Shown here: positions 23,445 through 35,707 of the stretch, in pieces | Layout: each line of letters begins with the position of its first letter | Position numbering within the stretch: the stretch's first letter is position 1 | Assembly (NCBI GenBank): GCA_023853785.1 | Contig: JAJIRX010000876.1 | Location: forward strand, 62,001-126,000 | DNA from: Psilocybe azurescens | Lineage: Eukaryota > Basidiomycota > Agaricomycetes > Agaricales > Agrocybaceae | DNA: 64,000 bases | Reading direction: 5' to 3' | Program-made: the position numbers and the translations under genes | Notes under the pieces: generated by a model | Database searches by the model: none | What the model saw: the letters and a program-made list of their open reading frames with translations, nothing else | Told to the model about the DNA's origin: nothing

Positions 23445-25723
23445 TCAACTCCAACACTCTTCTATCAATCTTCCTTCTTTGACCATCAAATGCACATACT
23501 CTTTAGCTTCTTCCGCCGAAAGTCCGCCGTATTTTTCTACAGCGTACGCGATAGCGTCTTTAACGGCAGCAGGCATTTTGTTTGACGACCTATCAGAAAC
23601 ATTCATCTATCAGAGGTTCGATTCCAAAAGGTTTTGGGATGGATTAAGTGACATTACCCAGACACGAGCACCCATGCTTTATGGTGTCCTACTAAATCCC
23701 AAGTCCTCTCAGAATCCTGTCGGATAAGATCTTGGACATACACGCGAGCTTCTCCTTCGACTCCGTCTCGCGAGAAGGCTGATCTATACTTCAATTCCTG
23801 GTTAGCGGCATAAGCCTGCCATTCTGAACTGTAGTGCTGATCTTTTGAGGCAGATCGGCATCCGAAGTATAATGTGTTTTCTAAAAAGTCGGATGAGATC
23901 CATATTCGCATAGAGAACCACTTATATGGAGCTTACCGTGGCAGCCATTAGCTATCCGTTGTTCAATAGCCGACCTCATGGGGAGCTATTCCGGTTCCCG
24001 GTCCAATAAAGATGACAGGGTGTCATTCTTCCCGGGCAACCGTAATAGACCTCTTCTAATACCGACCAATAGAGTATCGCCTTTGGAAGAACTCGAAGTT
24101 AAGGGTATATCGAAGCGAAAATAAGTCAGATATGAAACTCTTACCGGGCTTGAGAATTGACAAATAGTAAGTGCAGACGCCTTTGCGGGGAATCTTAAGC
24201 TTCGTACGATATTTGACAATGGCGACACATAGGTGGATTTGGTGAGGATGCGTCTGATTAGAAGCGTATCTGAGAACCCATACCGTATCTACACTGCAGT
24301 TTTACGCACCTTTATTGAGCTAGCTATTGAGAATTCCCTCGGCCGCAGAGGAGGAAAGACGTCGAATATATAGTCTTTTGGGATTTTGACGTGACGGAAT
24401 TCACTCAAAACCTCATGTATTGTCCTGCGAACGCGGTAGCAGTATTCGTAAAGCTCGTCCTTTTTCAAAGATTAGCTGTATATTAGGTTCCAGATCATCA
24501 AATTTACCTACCGCTCCTGCGGCAGAAAGAAATTCGTCTAATTTCTCTTGCTCTCTTTCATCGGAGGTGAAGTAACGAAGATATTGGAAAAATGATCGTC
24601 GAGGGACTGCGTTAAAGTCGAGAAAACGGGTGAAAAGAATACGCAGTGTCGTAACTGGAGGCAGGTGGTCGGGCAACGATTGGTCTAGAAATCATTAAGC
24701 AAGGCCGCTAGATATGGTGAAGAAGAAAACCTACCGTACATTGCTTGTTCGATTTCGAAAGGTTCATCTGCGATGTTTTGCCAAGACATAGTGACTAAGA
24801 ATGCGTCTACGTCATGTTCCAAAGCAACAGGATGGATGACGGCAACATCCCCGGGCGAGTACCTGTATTCTCAATTAGCATGCCGGCGTCTTCATTAAGA
24901 TTGCATTCTCACTGGATGTTATCCTGGAAGTCAAACACAAGATGTCGAACATCTTGGTACCAGTCGGCAGCTGTTATCCTATCGTTCTTCTTCACGATGG
25001 CCTTGTGGTATTGCAAGTCAGATTTTAGTGGGTCCGCAGCGTGGTTTAAGGCGGTTTTTGATGTGTCTTTGAGCAACACGCGTGGAAGTGGTACATCGTT
25101 AACGGGTTTGATTTCTTCGCCTGGAGGTAAAGGTACCACTTCGAGTAGTTTATTGATCAGTCCATCTGTCCACGGCTGCAGTGCACCATCTATCCTGAAT
25201 AATAATTTGTGAATAACTTTTCATGTCTGGCTGATTTACGAATCTTACCCAAGAGGATGCTGTTCGTCTCCTTCTCCGCGCTCGTAGAACTCGATCCCTC
25301 CTATTGACTCCAATCTTCTTGAAAGTTTCTTTGCTGCCCAACAGAACTTCTCGTAGGCCGTGTCTCCAAGACCGAAAACGGAGAAATAGAGGTCTTCGAA
25401 TGTGTCCGTAGGAAGGTCACCCCGCAAAAGACTTGGTCCACAACGGAGTCATTGATCGTGGTTCAACTCCAGATCCTGTAGTTGATACTACGAATATAAC
25501 AATAGTTTCGGAAAGAAGATCTGGCTATTCGTCTCTTCGGTAATGCTAGGCTTGTAATGAAGAAAGGGCTTACCAATGAAAAGGAGTCAATGTTGACTAC
25601 GCGAGATTGAAAAGCAATTCTTCGACATTGTCGAGCGATATAGTCGGCTGCATCCTGTGCATTCCCGGTCTCTGTCGCGTATACGATGAGTAAACCTCGA
25701 TGCTCGTCCTCCGATACTGACAT
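23445..25723 (-). CDS. TAH18: NADPH-dependent diflavin oxidoreductase
   Basis: Electron donor to Dre2 in cytosolic Fe-S cluster assembly: NADPH to FAD to FMN to Dre2. Start MSVSEDEHRG at 25723. The flavodoxin domain has YATETGNAQDAADYIA (about 25690) and VFGLGDTAYEKFCWAAKKL (about 25380). The FAD-binding part has SPGDVAVIHP (about 24850), the helical insert (24670-24430) and LRPREFSIASS (about 24340). The NADP domain has GPGTGIAP (about 23990), YFGCRSASKDQHY (about 23880) and the tail around YAVEKYGGLS and EEAKEYV, ending at 23445. Three frame breaks: an extra base at 25433-25434, one C short at 24018-24020 and one extra at 23980-23983. The gene is essential in yeast, so assembly error is the better explanation. 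It is head-to-head with LCL3. Confidence 0.9.
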
Positions 25724-25876
25724 GGATGTTCTACTCAAGTTCTGTTATCAGATAAAATACAAACCAGTCCATCAAAGGACTTCGTGGGAAAGACATCGTC
25801 AGTGTGTCCGATGACGGCGACGGCCTCGTTTATCCCCAACGTCCACAATCCATTGTCTGAAAATCGAGCGTAGAGA
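25724..25876. promoter_or_regulatory. Bidirectional promoter region TAH18/LCL3
   Basis: Only 153 bp separate the two start codons of divergently transcribed mitochondrial/Fe-S-related genes. Both transcripts must be driven from here or from within the partner's leader. No TATA box stands out. Confidence 0.5.
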
Positions 25877-27078
25877 ATGCCCGACGCATCATGGCTTTCT
25901 TGGATCAAGAATGAACGCCGAGAAGAGGACAGTCAACTCACGAAATTACAGGCTCGGTTCAATGCTTTGCCTCCAGCGGTGGCAGCATTGACGGCATTCG
26001 GGCTGGGATCGGTGACAGCTATGTCAGTTGTCTTGGTATACAAGAGATACGGACGGAGGATACGAAACAGTGACTGGATCACACCCAAGCTACTTACGAG
26101 AAAACGATGGTTGAAGGGAGTGGCGACCAGGTGCGACGTGCCTCTTCTGATCTACAACTTCTCCTGACTGACAGCCGTGATTAACAAGCGTCGGAGATGC
26201 TGATAATTTCAGGTTCTTTCATACACCAGCTCTTGGAGGCTATACCTGGCCCCTAAAACTGAGGTCTATACCGTCTCTCTCCAAGGGTATACACCTAGCC
26301 TCCTGTTTCTCTTCCTTCATCATTTCACTCATTTATTACAAATGTGCTAGATCTAAAGGATGAAACTATTCACATTCGCATAGCCGGTGTTGATGCTCCA
26401 GAGGTACCTATCGTAAAATTTTATGTATGTCAACGAACCTCATTTCGTACATCACAGGCCGCGCACTTTGGGAAACCGGCGCAGCCATATGCAGCCGAGA
26501 GCTTGGAATGGCTTCGAAGCCAAATCCTAGGCAAGACAGTTTACTGCCAACTCTTTCGAAGAGATCAATATTCACGTATTGTAAGATCGTTGTTTTGGAC
26601 ACCAGAATTCTTCTGACTGAAAATGTGTCAGGTCGCTCAGGTCTATCTAGCTCCCAGAATCTTGCCTGGGTTCTTATTTCACGGGAAAAATGTTTCGGCG
26701 GAGATGCTGAAAGCCGGCTGGGGAGTGACTTACGAACAGGTAGTTACCTCGCTGCTGATTCACTTTGGCTGGCTGAGTATTGCATTGCGTACAGGCGGGG
26801 GCCGAGTATGGGAAACTGGGAAAAAGTGAATTCCTTCGCTTAGAGGCTGAAGCAAAGTATGTAGGACATTGTGTGGGTATGGGTTGCTGATGACGATTAT
26901 TTTCAGAGCGGCTCGTCGAGGGATGTGGGAAGGTGGCAAGACGGTGGAAACTCCATCCCAGTACAAACGACGACATGCCGCCGCCGCAACTCTTGGAGAA
27001 GCGGAAGCAGCTAAACCACGTTCAGGACGACTTGCGCCTAAGAAAAGCTGGCTTAGATCGCTTTTCACTCGATCATGA
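25877..27078 (+). CDS. LCL3: Mitochondrial nuclease-like LCL3
   Basis: Membrane-anchored protein with a staphylococcal-nuclease (SNase) fold, mitochondrial in yeast. Start [13 protein letters not shown] at 25877. A transmembrane segment (about residues 35-58) ends before a basic cluster YKRYGRRIR. The SNase core spans exons from 26210 to 26800: [33 protein letters not shown] and [11 protein letters not shown], matching the Arg, Asp and Glu/Arg positions of SNase. The last exon has [14 protein letters not shown] and a basic tail ending LFTRS at 27078. Six introns, all GT-AG and all in phase; no frame break. Length is about 255 aa, normal for the family. Confidence 0.92.
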
Positions 27079-27370
27079 CCATAATGCTAATTATCCTCTG
27101 GAGGAATGTAATACATACCTCAACGGGTGTAAATACTCCTGTGTGTTGTGATATCAACTGTCTCACTACAGCTTTTTCAGATGTATAATTATGATGTGAT
27201 ACACCTTTCATTGTAGGCACATCTCTGTCTGACTTTGTCCACAATGCGGATAGCTCTTCTCGGCCATCATGCCGCCAATATACCAGATCTTACAAATTCT
27301 TATCAAGACGATTGACGCCCACAAGAACTTTCGTATTTAAGCACACCTTATCTTCATCAATTTTGCCCTC

Positions 27371-28639
27371 ATGTCCTCCAATACATCTGTGGGTCCCTCT
27401 CGCAGTATCTCCCTGCCTCTCGAGGTCGTCGAGAAAATTCTCAAAGACGTAGACGATCTAGGCGACAGGCAGAGCCTCATCAACTGCTCCCTCGTGTCTA
27501 AACTCTTTCTCCACCTCTGCCGAGTCCATCTGTTCCGTGACATCAAGCTTTTTCTCGAGCCGGATCATCCGGAACAACAGGGCGGTCCGAAGAAACTATG
27601 CCCACTTCAGTTCAATTAATCGCTTTCCTCGTATCGGATCCCCACGTTTGCATCACTGATTCGCACCATGCGTATTACCGGTGCTGAGCCCCATCCCGAG
27701 ACAGCTGCCTCACAATGGACCACCATCGTCGAAAACCTCTCTAATCTTCCCCCTCAAGTTGACCCATATACGCTACCTCGTTATCCAATCCGCCTTCTTT
27801 ACGGACTGGACGATGCTTAATCCCGAATTGAGGAGTGTTCTCAACCGCTTGTATAGTCTACAGACTCTCCAGCACTTGGAGCTGCACTATATGCTAATGA
27901 CGACGCATGAGTTACTATCCTTGACTAGAATCCCCGAGGTGACGCTCATTGGAGTGTTATCGATTTCAAAGTTAGAAGACACGGAAGCTACCAAGGATGA
28001 TTCAAGACTACCTCCTCGAAGAAGTTTACTTCACAACCTCAAAATCGTTATGAAGAGACCAGATATGGCTAGCTTCCTGTCCAACATCGTCAAAGCTGCC
28101 GCAGAGACACTCAAATTGCTGCAATGGCTATCGAGTCCTTATCACGGTATGTGCTGGTCAAATTAACCAGAATGGTTCACTGAAGTCTGTTTCTACAGAA
28201 ATGGAAAGAACTCATCTAGAGTCTATCATTCTGCGAGATCTTCCCGCTCTTGTATCTCTCACAGTTTGTATCCCGTTAGACCATTCTGGAATAGGCGATC
28301 TCGTAACCTTATTTGGAAGTGCAAGCGGCGGGACGAAATTGGAGAGCATAGAAATCGTGTGCGACTATCGGCGCATCCCAGATCAACGATTCATTGACGA
28401 CTGGAACTGGCAGAGGTGTCGATACAGCTCTCGCCGATGATTCTGTATATGGAGCTTTCCACACGCTGAAAGTTTCGGTCAAGAAGATTGTTTATCCAAA
28501 GCATAAGCAGCTTTCGACTGGGGTGTATGAACGCATGCTTAATGAGTCGTTGACGCTCTTCCGAAGTAAGCTTCATATGGCTTTGGATAAAGGGGTTAGG
28601 ATAGAGGGCAGCGAGATACTGCAAATGTTTAGAGTGTAG
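27371..28639 (+). CDS. F-box protein
   Basis: Probable substrate adaptor of an SCF ubiquitin ligase, from the expanded mushroom F-box set. Residues about 12-60 form the F-box (SLPLEVVEKILKDVDDL, then SLVSKLFLHLCRVHLFRDI). The rest is LRR-like or irregular (LKLTHIRYLVIQSAFF, LYSLQTLQHLELHY, LPALVSLTVCIPL). One intron is visible near 28148-28198 (GTATGT...CTACAG). The frame changes at least four times: near 27595-27605, near 27645 (an extra T), at 27750-27754 (C run one short) and near 28410. Each side of every break is coding-like. Either the assembly is faulty or the gene is decaying; F-box paralogues do decay often, so I am less sure here than for housekeeping genes. Confidence 0.65.
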
Positions 28640-29584
28640 AATTGGAGCGAAGTTTGGGTGAGTATTTATGTGTACACTGCGTCACAACCCAGCCAAGTTT
28701 ACAGTAACATGATGCTTTCGAAATGCTTTCGCGATATTTATATTTATATTTTTGCTTTATATGTTGAACATCCACGATAATTTGCCATGTATTGATTGTA
28801 TATCAGACAAGTCTTTGTCGTGCCCCAATATACCAAGCACTCCACTCTTCCTTTATTTATCTTCCAGAGCGGAGCTTGACAGACAGCCTCCGTGAAATTC
28901 AATAGCATCAACTATGCAGTAAGACCATGGTTATCTAAACTCCTTTTAAGTTTTCCGAGCAGCAAATGGGCCAGCTCGGGTGATCACTACCTCTGCTTAC
29001 TGTGACGCCCAACCTTCCGTTGTTGAACAGGTTTTGCATTTACTCGACTGTTTCTCGTAAAAACAGTGGTTATACAATTTTTATGAAACGTCGTTCTGAT
29101 TGATCTTCTTTTATGAGGCTTCAGCCTTAATTGTCGTCAATGAAATACACTCTTCATAAGTATTAGAAGACATTGCAATACACCAAATTGATTTGTTATA
29201 CATACTACACACTATATCCATTTATTTAAAAATTTAGCACTTAGATCAACTCAGTCTAATAAATGTGATCCTTCTGGTTTTAAGGCAAACCACGAGAAGG
29301 GGGTAAATCCAAGGTAAATCGCAATGAATCATCGAAGTCATACCTGAAACCGCCGTGTGAACATGATACTCGAGCTACGCGAATACATTATGAGGCTGTG
29401 CAATGAGCCACAACCTGCCACAACCTGCCACAACTTCTCTATTTGCACTTGCTCACCAAATCCGACGGATCAATGTTCGAGACGTTGTCACGTGTAAAAG
29501 TAAATAAATCTTGGACTAAATAGCCATTTCATCTCTCTTCTTCAAAAGCCACCGATATCTAGCCAAATTTTCATTAGAACAACG
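28640..29584. other. Intergenic
   Basis: No gene. It contains a small tandem repeat of ACCTGCCACA-type units at about 29408-29436. Confidence 0.4.
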
Positions 29585-30305
29585 TCTTTTGAACATATCT
29601 TACTGTTTATGTATAATGATCGTTGCGGTGGTGATTTCATTTGTGAAAGCGAACTTGTTCGTTATATCATCTTCAAGTTCTTCAAGTTCTTCTGGTTCTT
29701 CTGGTTCTTATTCACTTTGAAATATTTAGTTGCCTCATTGATGGCCAAGAAAGAAACAGCCAACATTGCTCTTGCATGGATGTCTGGGTCTCTATCTGCT
29801 CTTCTACTCTTCCTATCTGGTTTTTTGGTTTCCCATGTCTAATCCCTTGGTTGAGCGTTTATACTCGCGCCATCTGTGTTCACTGCGACCTAACTTGGGT
29901 CTATTATACTGTCTCCCTTCCATCGGTTAACTAATTATCCTGGTCCTTTATTACACAGTGCCAAAGCTTTGGGGAGAATGGATCGCATGAAATGGCAAGC
30001 CACACGTGTATTGCAAAGCTTACACGATAAATACGGTCCCGTTGTTCGGATAGGTGCTGAATCTTGATGCTAACCGTTGCATGCAACTCTCATGCTCGCT
30101 TTAGGCCAAATGAACACTCACTTCTGTCAGAGATCTCCGTCGACACGCGGAGCTTAGAAATCCATGTAACGCAGCCTTCAAGCCGACGGCTATGCTCCAT
30201 CATGAAGGAATGCTCACTGCTCGTGCCGAACAACAGGTCGATAAACTTAGAGAACGTCCTTCAGAAACATCGACATGGCTCTCTGGTCTAGTTACTCTAC
30301 GTCAG
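29585..30305 (+). pseudogene. Truncated P450 relic, paralogue of P450 copy 1
   Basis: DNA-level similarity to the first gene (2007-4199) runs from its start (TCTTTTGAACATATCTTACT) through the anchor exon and the stretch GGCAAGCCACACGTGTA to the C-helix exon (GCGGAGCTTAGAAATCCATG, then GGAATGCTCACTGCTCGTGC) and the following intron donor at about 30300. It has an in-frame TGA (TGA for TGG near 29989), other frame changes and an internal deletion of about 150 bp. That deletion joins the exon after GGCC(C)AATGAA directly to CTTCTGTCAGAGAT. Nothing of the I-helix or haem loop follows. A TTCTTC-rich microsatellite at 29669-29712 expands the region of the first intron. This is a true relic, not a sequencing artefact. 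Confidence 0.85.
29669..29712 (+). repeat. TTC-rich microsatellite
   Basis: Repeated TTCTTCAAG / TTCTTCTGG units inside the P450 relic. The homologous site in P450 copy 1 is not expanded. Confidence 0.6.
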
Positions 30306-32288
30306 TGAGGTCAAGGTCTAACGGCACAAGGGCCAGCAACTATTCTCTTCCGTTTGGCTCCCTTGAAAGAATTGAACTTGATCTTGTTCAGGCTTTACCG
30401 GCTTGTTCTTAGTTTACGCGAACTAGTGGCTTAACTTCTCTCTATAGCGCCACGATCATCCTGACCTCGGAATACCACAGGGCATATATTTTTGGCTTTA
30501 GTCTGGTTTTTGTACTTCGTACCTCCGCTGGCTTGGTCGATCATTGTTGGATATGGGATGAGTAGACGGGTGCCTCGGTGTACCCCTGGTATCCTCTGTT
30601 CTTCTTTCCGTCTCCTCGCCGTTCTATTCTGATTACCTCTTCTGGTTGGCGATTCATTTACGCTTTCGCAAATATCAGGAGTTCCCACTCCACCTTGAGT
30701 CTGGTTCCGTCACTAGCCGCGAATACTTCCTTCTACCCCAGTAGATTAGACTTATTGAATGCCATTGTAGGCGGTCCCAACGATAGATTATCCAGTCGCT
30801 CTGCCCTATATTCAAGAACGAGGGATCGTACAGATATTCAAATAAACATATTGATCTACCAAGAGCATATACTTTGGCATTTCTAGCCTGGTCAATGGAT
30901 GAATTATTTCCCCGTCTTTGTTTCAAAGTTCATCAAACCTCCCTGGTTTTGTCCTGGTTCAATGGCACTATTCTTGTCGTGATTTGTGCATTACTGCCGA
31001 TCTTCACGCCTCACAGAGCCTCATTGGAAAATATCCAGTCGCGACAACTCGGAATGGCTGGGCCACCGATAATAAATATACGTGTTGGGACAATGACCAT
31101 GTATGGTATCTGCTCATCTCGTCCGCGTCCATTACAGAGCTGTCATAACCCAAATTTAGGGTGGTTCATAAAAGCAGACGAAATCCAAAACTCGCTTGAT
31201 TTTCCCAGCCTTTCTATTTAATCGTGGGGGCGGACTGCACATTTACGCACTATCTTTGTTAGTAGCCACAAACACACAAGCAACATACAAATAGTAAGAT
31301 GAAAAGTGATTGGGTACTACGACCATCGATCATTAGTTGATATATCAGTCCATGGAAGTCCTCCCATAGTAGATTACAGAATTAGTTACTTGTGGTGCAA
31401 CTGGGCCACTTCTTTTGGATAAGACTAAAGTCTTGAGACACTGTTCACTTTTCAATAAGAAAATCGAGGTTTCAAACCAACTTTCATACACCAGTAAATG
31501 TGTTCCCCTGCCAGAAGCACAAATGCCACGAAGTAGTAGTGCAGTGTCGAAAGCCTGGGCGGTGATTTATCTGATAAGGAAACCATCAATCAAAACACAC
31601 CTCATCACCTCCACTGGGAAAGTTCGTCGGACGTCGATATCTTTAGTTAGACTTTCCTGTCTAATCATGATTTGAATGTACACGGCTCCTTTATTCGTGA
31701 TCGTTTCCACTCCAAGCTTCCACGTACGAGTCCGAGGTGCATCGCCGGCTGCCAAAACACAGTGTTAGTTTAGTTATGCCAAGAGTTGCTGGGAAGATTG
31801 TAATAAGCGTGTCTTTCAGGCGTGCGATACCAAAGCTAGTAACCATGTGTTATGGGCTCGAGCGGCGATACTACGATTGGATGGTACATTAAGTAGATTG
31901 AAGTTGTAATCCCTCCAATAGTCAATAGTCTAAGGTAACCTGGGACCTTTCTGAGTTGTTTCTGAGCTTTGTAGTCGAATCAAATAGAAACACACCTGCC
32001 GTGTGCGTATAGTATAGCAAAGCTCAAGCCCGACCTCGCTCCACTACCAGTTCTATGTTTAAGGCATATCAATCAAATAAGAACCCAGGTGCGATAACAT
32101 GTTGACACAGAGTGCTATTTTTTCCTCTTCCACTCCGCAGTTCCAGCATCATTGATCGAGCCATGATCTACAAGACATAAAGAGCTCAAGGTTCTTTGAG
32201 ACTAGTAGGCTCGTTGGTGCATTTCTTCAAGCGTTGGCTGTCGACTACTTCCATCACAACTACAACACGTTCATCTAAACTATCAGTC
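30306..32288. other. Gene-poor stretch
   Basis: No gene can be supported. One minus-strand block at 31590-31745 reads coding-like (TRTWKLGVETI...RTFPVEV) behind an acceptor-like TTTTGGCAG at about 31746, but flanking exons could not be found. Other frames (30578-31221) have no motif. Confidence 0.35.
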
Positions 32289-33577
32289 ATGGTGGCAATG
32301 CAAGCGCCTAGTAGCTCTGCTGTGCAGCAGTCTGTTATGAGCGCCAATTTCAACTCGACAATGTTGTTCACTTACTTGATGGGTACGTTCAAATTTCCGT
32401 TCGATTGAACAAATGGTTGAGATGATATATGGGCCATAGGAATATACTCGGCTGTGTACATCGGGACTCTCTACCTCTTCTGTATGCTTCTAATATCATT
32501 TTCGGAGATAGCAGATTTAATTGACTGACATTATTGACAGCGTCCAATAGAAACCAGCAGCATAGAACATTAATATCCGTGACCATAACGATATTGTTCG
32601 TCTCCTGCGCCTGCATTTTTGCTCTGCAATGGCGCTTTATGGAGTGGGTTGCAATAACCAGTGATGGGGAAACACGGCCGACAATCTTTATTGCGACGAT
32701 GTCAGATTGTCCACTATGGGCCCACGTCATTGTTGTAACCCTTCAGTACACTTTGCTTGTCGTATCCGACGGACTGCTGGTCAGTTTGCAATTACCGTCG
32801 ATATCGACTCTCTCACTAAGCATAACGGCATAGATATGGAGGTGTTTCCATGTGTGGGGAAGGTCGCTGCGCACGGTCGCAGTCCCATTAGCGTTCCTTT
32901 TGATAGAAACAGGCAAGCCCGGACGTGTCTGATTCAATATTTTCGGTGCTGACCTTTAACAAGGTATTTCTCTGGCAATAATCGGAAACGTTCCTGCTGC
33001 CTTGCTGGGAGGGCCGATTGCTCTTCTTATGGACAGAGTCCAAAGTGCTGCCCTTTTGTCTCCTTTTTCACGACCACCATTACTACAGCGCTCATCGGAT
33101 ACAGAATCTACAACCTCTCCAAACAGGACAAAAACCCTTCTACAATGAGCCGAGTCAAGCATATCACTAAGATACTCCTAGAATCGTCCACGGTGTACTG
33201 CATTGTTTTACTGGTCAATGCCATCGTGGCCGTTATTCCCAGCGCGTCTTATCTTGCGGAATCTCCTGTGAATATCTCATCATTCTACGTACAAATAGTT
33301 CTTTACGTAGTATCGGTAAGTTTTGTGGTCCTCATATTCGAGCCATCACCTTTCTGACGAGTTACTACATAAACAGGGTCTGGCACCCACCGTAGTTGTA
33401 GCCCGGATTGCTCTCGCAAATCCTGGAAATAGCCGTGTCTCGACACTTACCACCGATATGTCAGGCATGCATTTTGAAGGTGGATATGTCTCACAGATCG
33501 AGCCGAAGATCGACGATGAAGGTACTCGCACGGCCTCGCACTCGGTGACAGACTGCAGAACAGGTGGCAGCATTTAA
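32289..33577 (+). CDS. Seven-transmembrane protein, mushroom-expanded family
   Basis: Polytopic membrane protein of unknown function with seven hydrophobic helices: LFTYLMGIYSAVYIG; SVTITILFVSCACIF; VIVVTLQYTLLVV, followed by the family-typical WRCFHVW; VAVPLAFLLIETGISLAII; FTTTITTALIGYRIY; ILLESSTVYCIVLLVNAIV; and FYVQIVLYVVSGLAPTVVV. The hydrophilic tail is about 60 residues. Exons begin at 32289 (ATG), about 32441 and 32541; a short intron follows 32778, and a GC-AG intron (GCAAGC...TTTAACAAG) lies at about 32911-32963. The last intron is at about 33316-33376. The T run 33064-33068 is one base short (five for six), breaking helix 5. Topology resembles a receptor, but the family has no proven ligand and I do not claim GPCR activity. 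Confidence 0.75.
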
Positions 33578-34564
33578 AACGCTATACAAGTATATATAAT
33601 AGATGGCTCATGAACGTTTTACTGAGTCTTTGCTCACGATTGTATATTATTATGGTTACTTGCCTGGACGGTGTTTTTTCTCAATACCTGTTCGATTTTT
33701 CACTCTGCTCATCATCAAGTCCAATTGGATAAATATGATAAAACTTTGCTTCGTTCTTCGTAGTCGGTTTCGTAGCTATTTAAAACTTGAGCTGCTTTGA
33801 AGAGTCTGTAGTATTTTTGTATTAGTACCATTTCCCTGCGCGCCTGGGATAGCGCGACAACACGTATTAAAGTAAGCCATTACTAAGCGCCCAACCCTCG
33901 GAATTGTGCTCAAGTTACGATATTGTCCCGGACATAAACATGTAGACTGTCGAAATCCAGTTTATTCAGCTATTGCGCAATCCATACCATTTAGACAAGG
34001 TCATCTAGTGCACATTCGTATGCTCGGACCGACTGAGTAGTTCTACTAAGCGATATAGCATAATCTATAAATAGACACAGTAGAATTGTGTTCAGACCGT
34101 ACAGATTTTCAGAAGATCCTTGACTAGCTGGCAACGACTAATTAACACAATAATTGACACTGGCTCCGCAACCTCTGAAAGCATATAAAAAATGACTAAT
34201 AAAAAGGTGGCCCTGGTAAAATTGAAATGGAACTTGACTAAAAGGAAATTGTGATCTACATAAACATGTCGGGGACACTGCAACATCAACACAATAGTTT
34301 CGAGCTCCGCAATGGCCCATTACGCATTGTCCATCAGGGCAAAATAATTATTTTATGGACAGGTTGAGCTTATGCGTATCAAGCTTTGAAGCTATAAAAG
34401 CCTCTCTAACTATCCCTTTTTCTTCACCAACTCCCCCCTTCATAGATTTCTCGAGTAAGTCTCCTGAACATAAACGCACACACTGGTCTATTCCTTCTGT
34501 GCTGTCTACCGGTATACTCCTCAGGATACACTGTTCTAGGAAGCTCGTATCCGTAGTTAGGAGC

Positions 34565-34855
34565 CTTATTTACTCCAACAACTGCTACCCATACATCAGG
34601 ATAGAGGTCGATATTGTCGGTGAATTGTTTGGCTATACAAGACTTCTATCAATGGGGCGGATATCCTTACCAGAGGAGATTTCATCATTTTGTTCAAACC
34701 CGAGATCAACGTCTCACCGATACTAGAAACCTTATTTTGCTTGAGTTACTCCAACAATGTCGAACCCGTCCCTAAAGATAGAGGTCGATATTGTCGGTCA
34801 ATAATTCGGCTGGAAGAGGCTTCTATTAATCGGGTGGATGATTTCACTAGCGGAT
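34565..34855. repeat. Direct repeat of about 110 bp, two copies
   Basis: Copies at about 34565-34680 and 34743-34855 share TTACTCCAACAA, ATAGAGGTCGATATTGTCGG, then TTCGGCT/TTTGGCT, ACTTCTAT(C/T)AAT and GGG(C/T)GGAT. No coding signal. Confidence 0.6.
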
Positions 34856-35403
34856 GTTTGTAATTTGTCCGTACCATGCTTCCGACTCAAGTTCTATGAC
34901 GGTCCTATTTTATTTTATTTATTTTATTGGGCATAGCCCCACGCAGACCTAACTAATACAGTTGTAGATAACGGGACAATGACGGTCCTATCGTCCACTT
35001 GGTCCGTCCTATCGTCTGCAATCTTCATGTACCCTATTCAATGATTAGTCAAATATATCGCAGGGCCTGGTTTAGTTAACGGTCCAATTTACATAACCCT
35101 TCAAAACTCAGAATAACTTCAAGTCTGCAATCGGATTGAAAGCTCTTTGAAACCAGCAGGTCACCATCAACTATATTTTAATTAATTCACCACGCGTGGC
35201 CATCATCGGCGTGTTGCAACCATCCCACTTACGATTTCAGGCCGACCAGAGCTTCGGCTCTAGTTAAAAGCTCCAACTCGGAGATGGGACCGTATCGTGT
35301 CTTTCTCTAATATCTGTAGCACTGATCGTCGGGGATTGTGGCCGGATGAGGCAAACAATGCGTTGAGAACGAGTGGCACCCGGTTGAATTCGGCGAAATG
35401 AGG

Positions 35404-35470
35404 GCATCTCATCCACTGCGAGCAAAGTTCGCCGAACCGCGGACCTCGAACCGCGAACTTGTTTGTACCA
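35404..35470 (-). repeat. GTTCGCGG-type dispersed repeat, copy 1
   Basis: Read on the minus strand: ACAAACAAGTTCGCGG, then GTTCGAGGTCCGCGGTTCGG, then GAACTTTGCTCGCA. A second, longer copy lies at 41820-41945 on the plus strand with the same borders. Confidence 0.65.
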
Positions 35471-35707
35471 CTGCCTCTGGAACATACAGAATACGGCACG
35501 GCGGCCACCAAGAGTCACATGGCATCAACACGGCCATGGCCTTGCCACACGCGCGCAGATGCGCTTTGACTAGTTACAACACTTGTGCGACGCTTTGACG
35601 CCAATGCATGCCGACTCTGGTAGACGCCATTTTAGCTGGAAGCGGTGCCAACGCTCCGCATTAAAGGCGATCTGGTACTGGCTTATCCCACCTGACGAGA
35701 AATAACG

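Larger units (their letters stand above)
33578..35707. other. Repeat-bearing intergenic region
   Basis: 2.1 kb without a supported gene. It holds the direct repeat at 34565-34855, an AT-rich run near 34907-34925 and the GTTCGCGG-type repeat at 35404-35470. Frames at 34092-34320 and 34355-34726 are not convincing. Confidence 0.4.

Noticed and set aside
32289..33577. Calling the 7TM protein a pheromone receptor or GPCR
   Set aside because: It has seven helices, but I see no Ste3-type or other receptor signature; the family in mushrooms is of unknown function.
34355..34726. 123-aa plus frame
   Set aside because: It spans one copy of the direct repeat and has no coding signature; the second copy of the repeat does not keep the frame.
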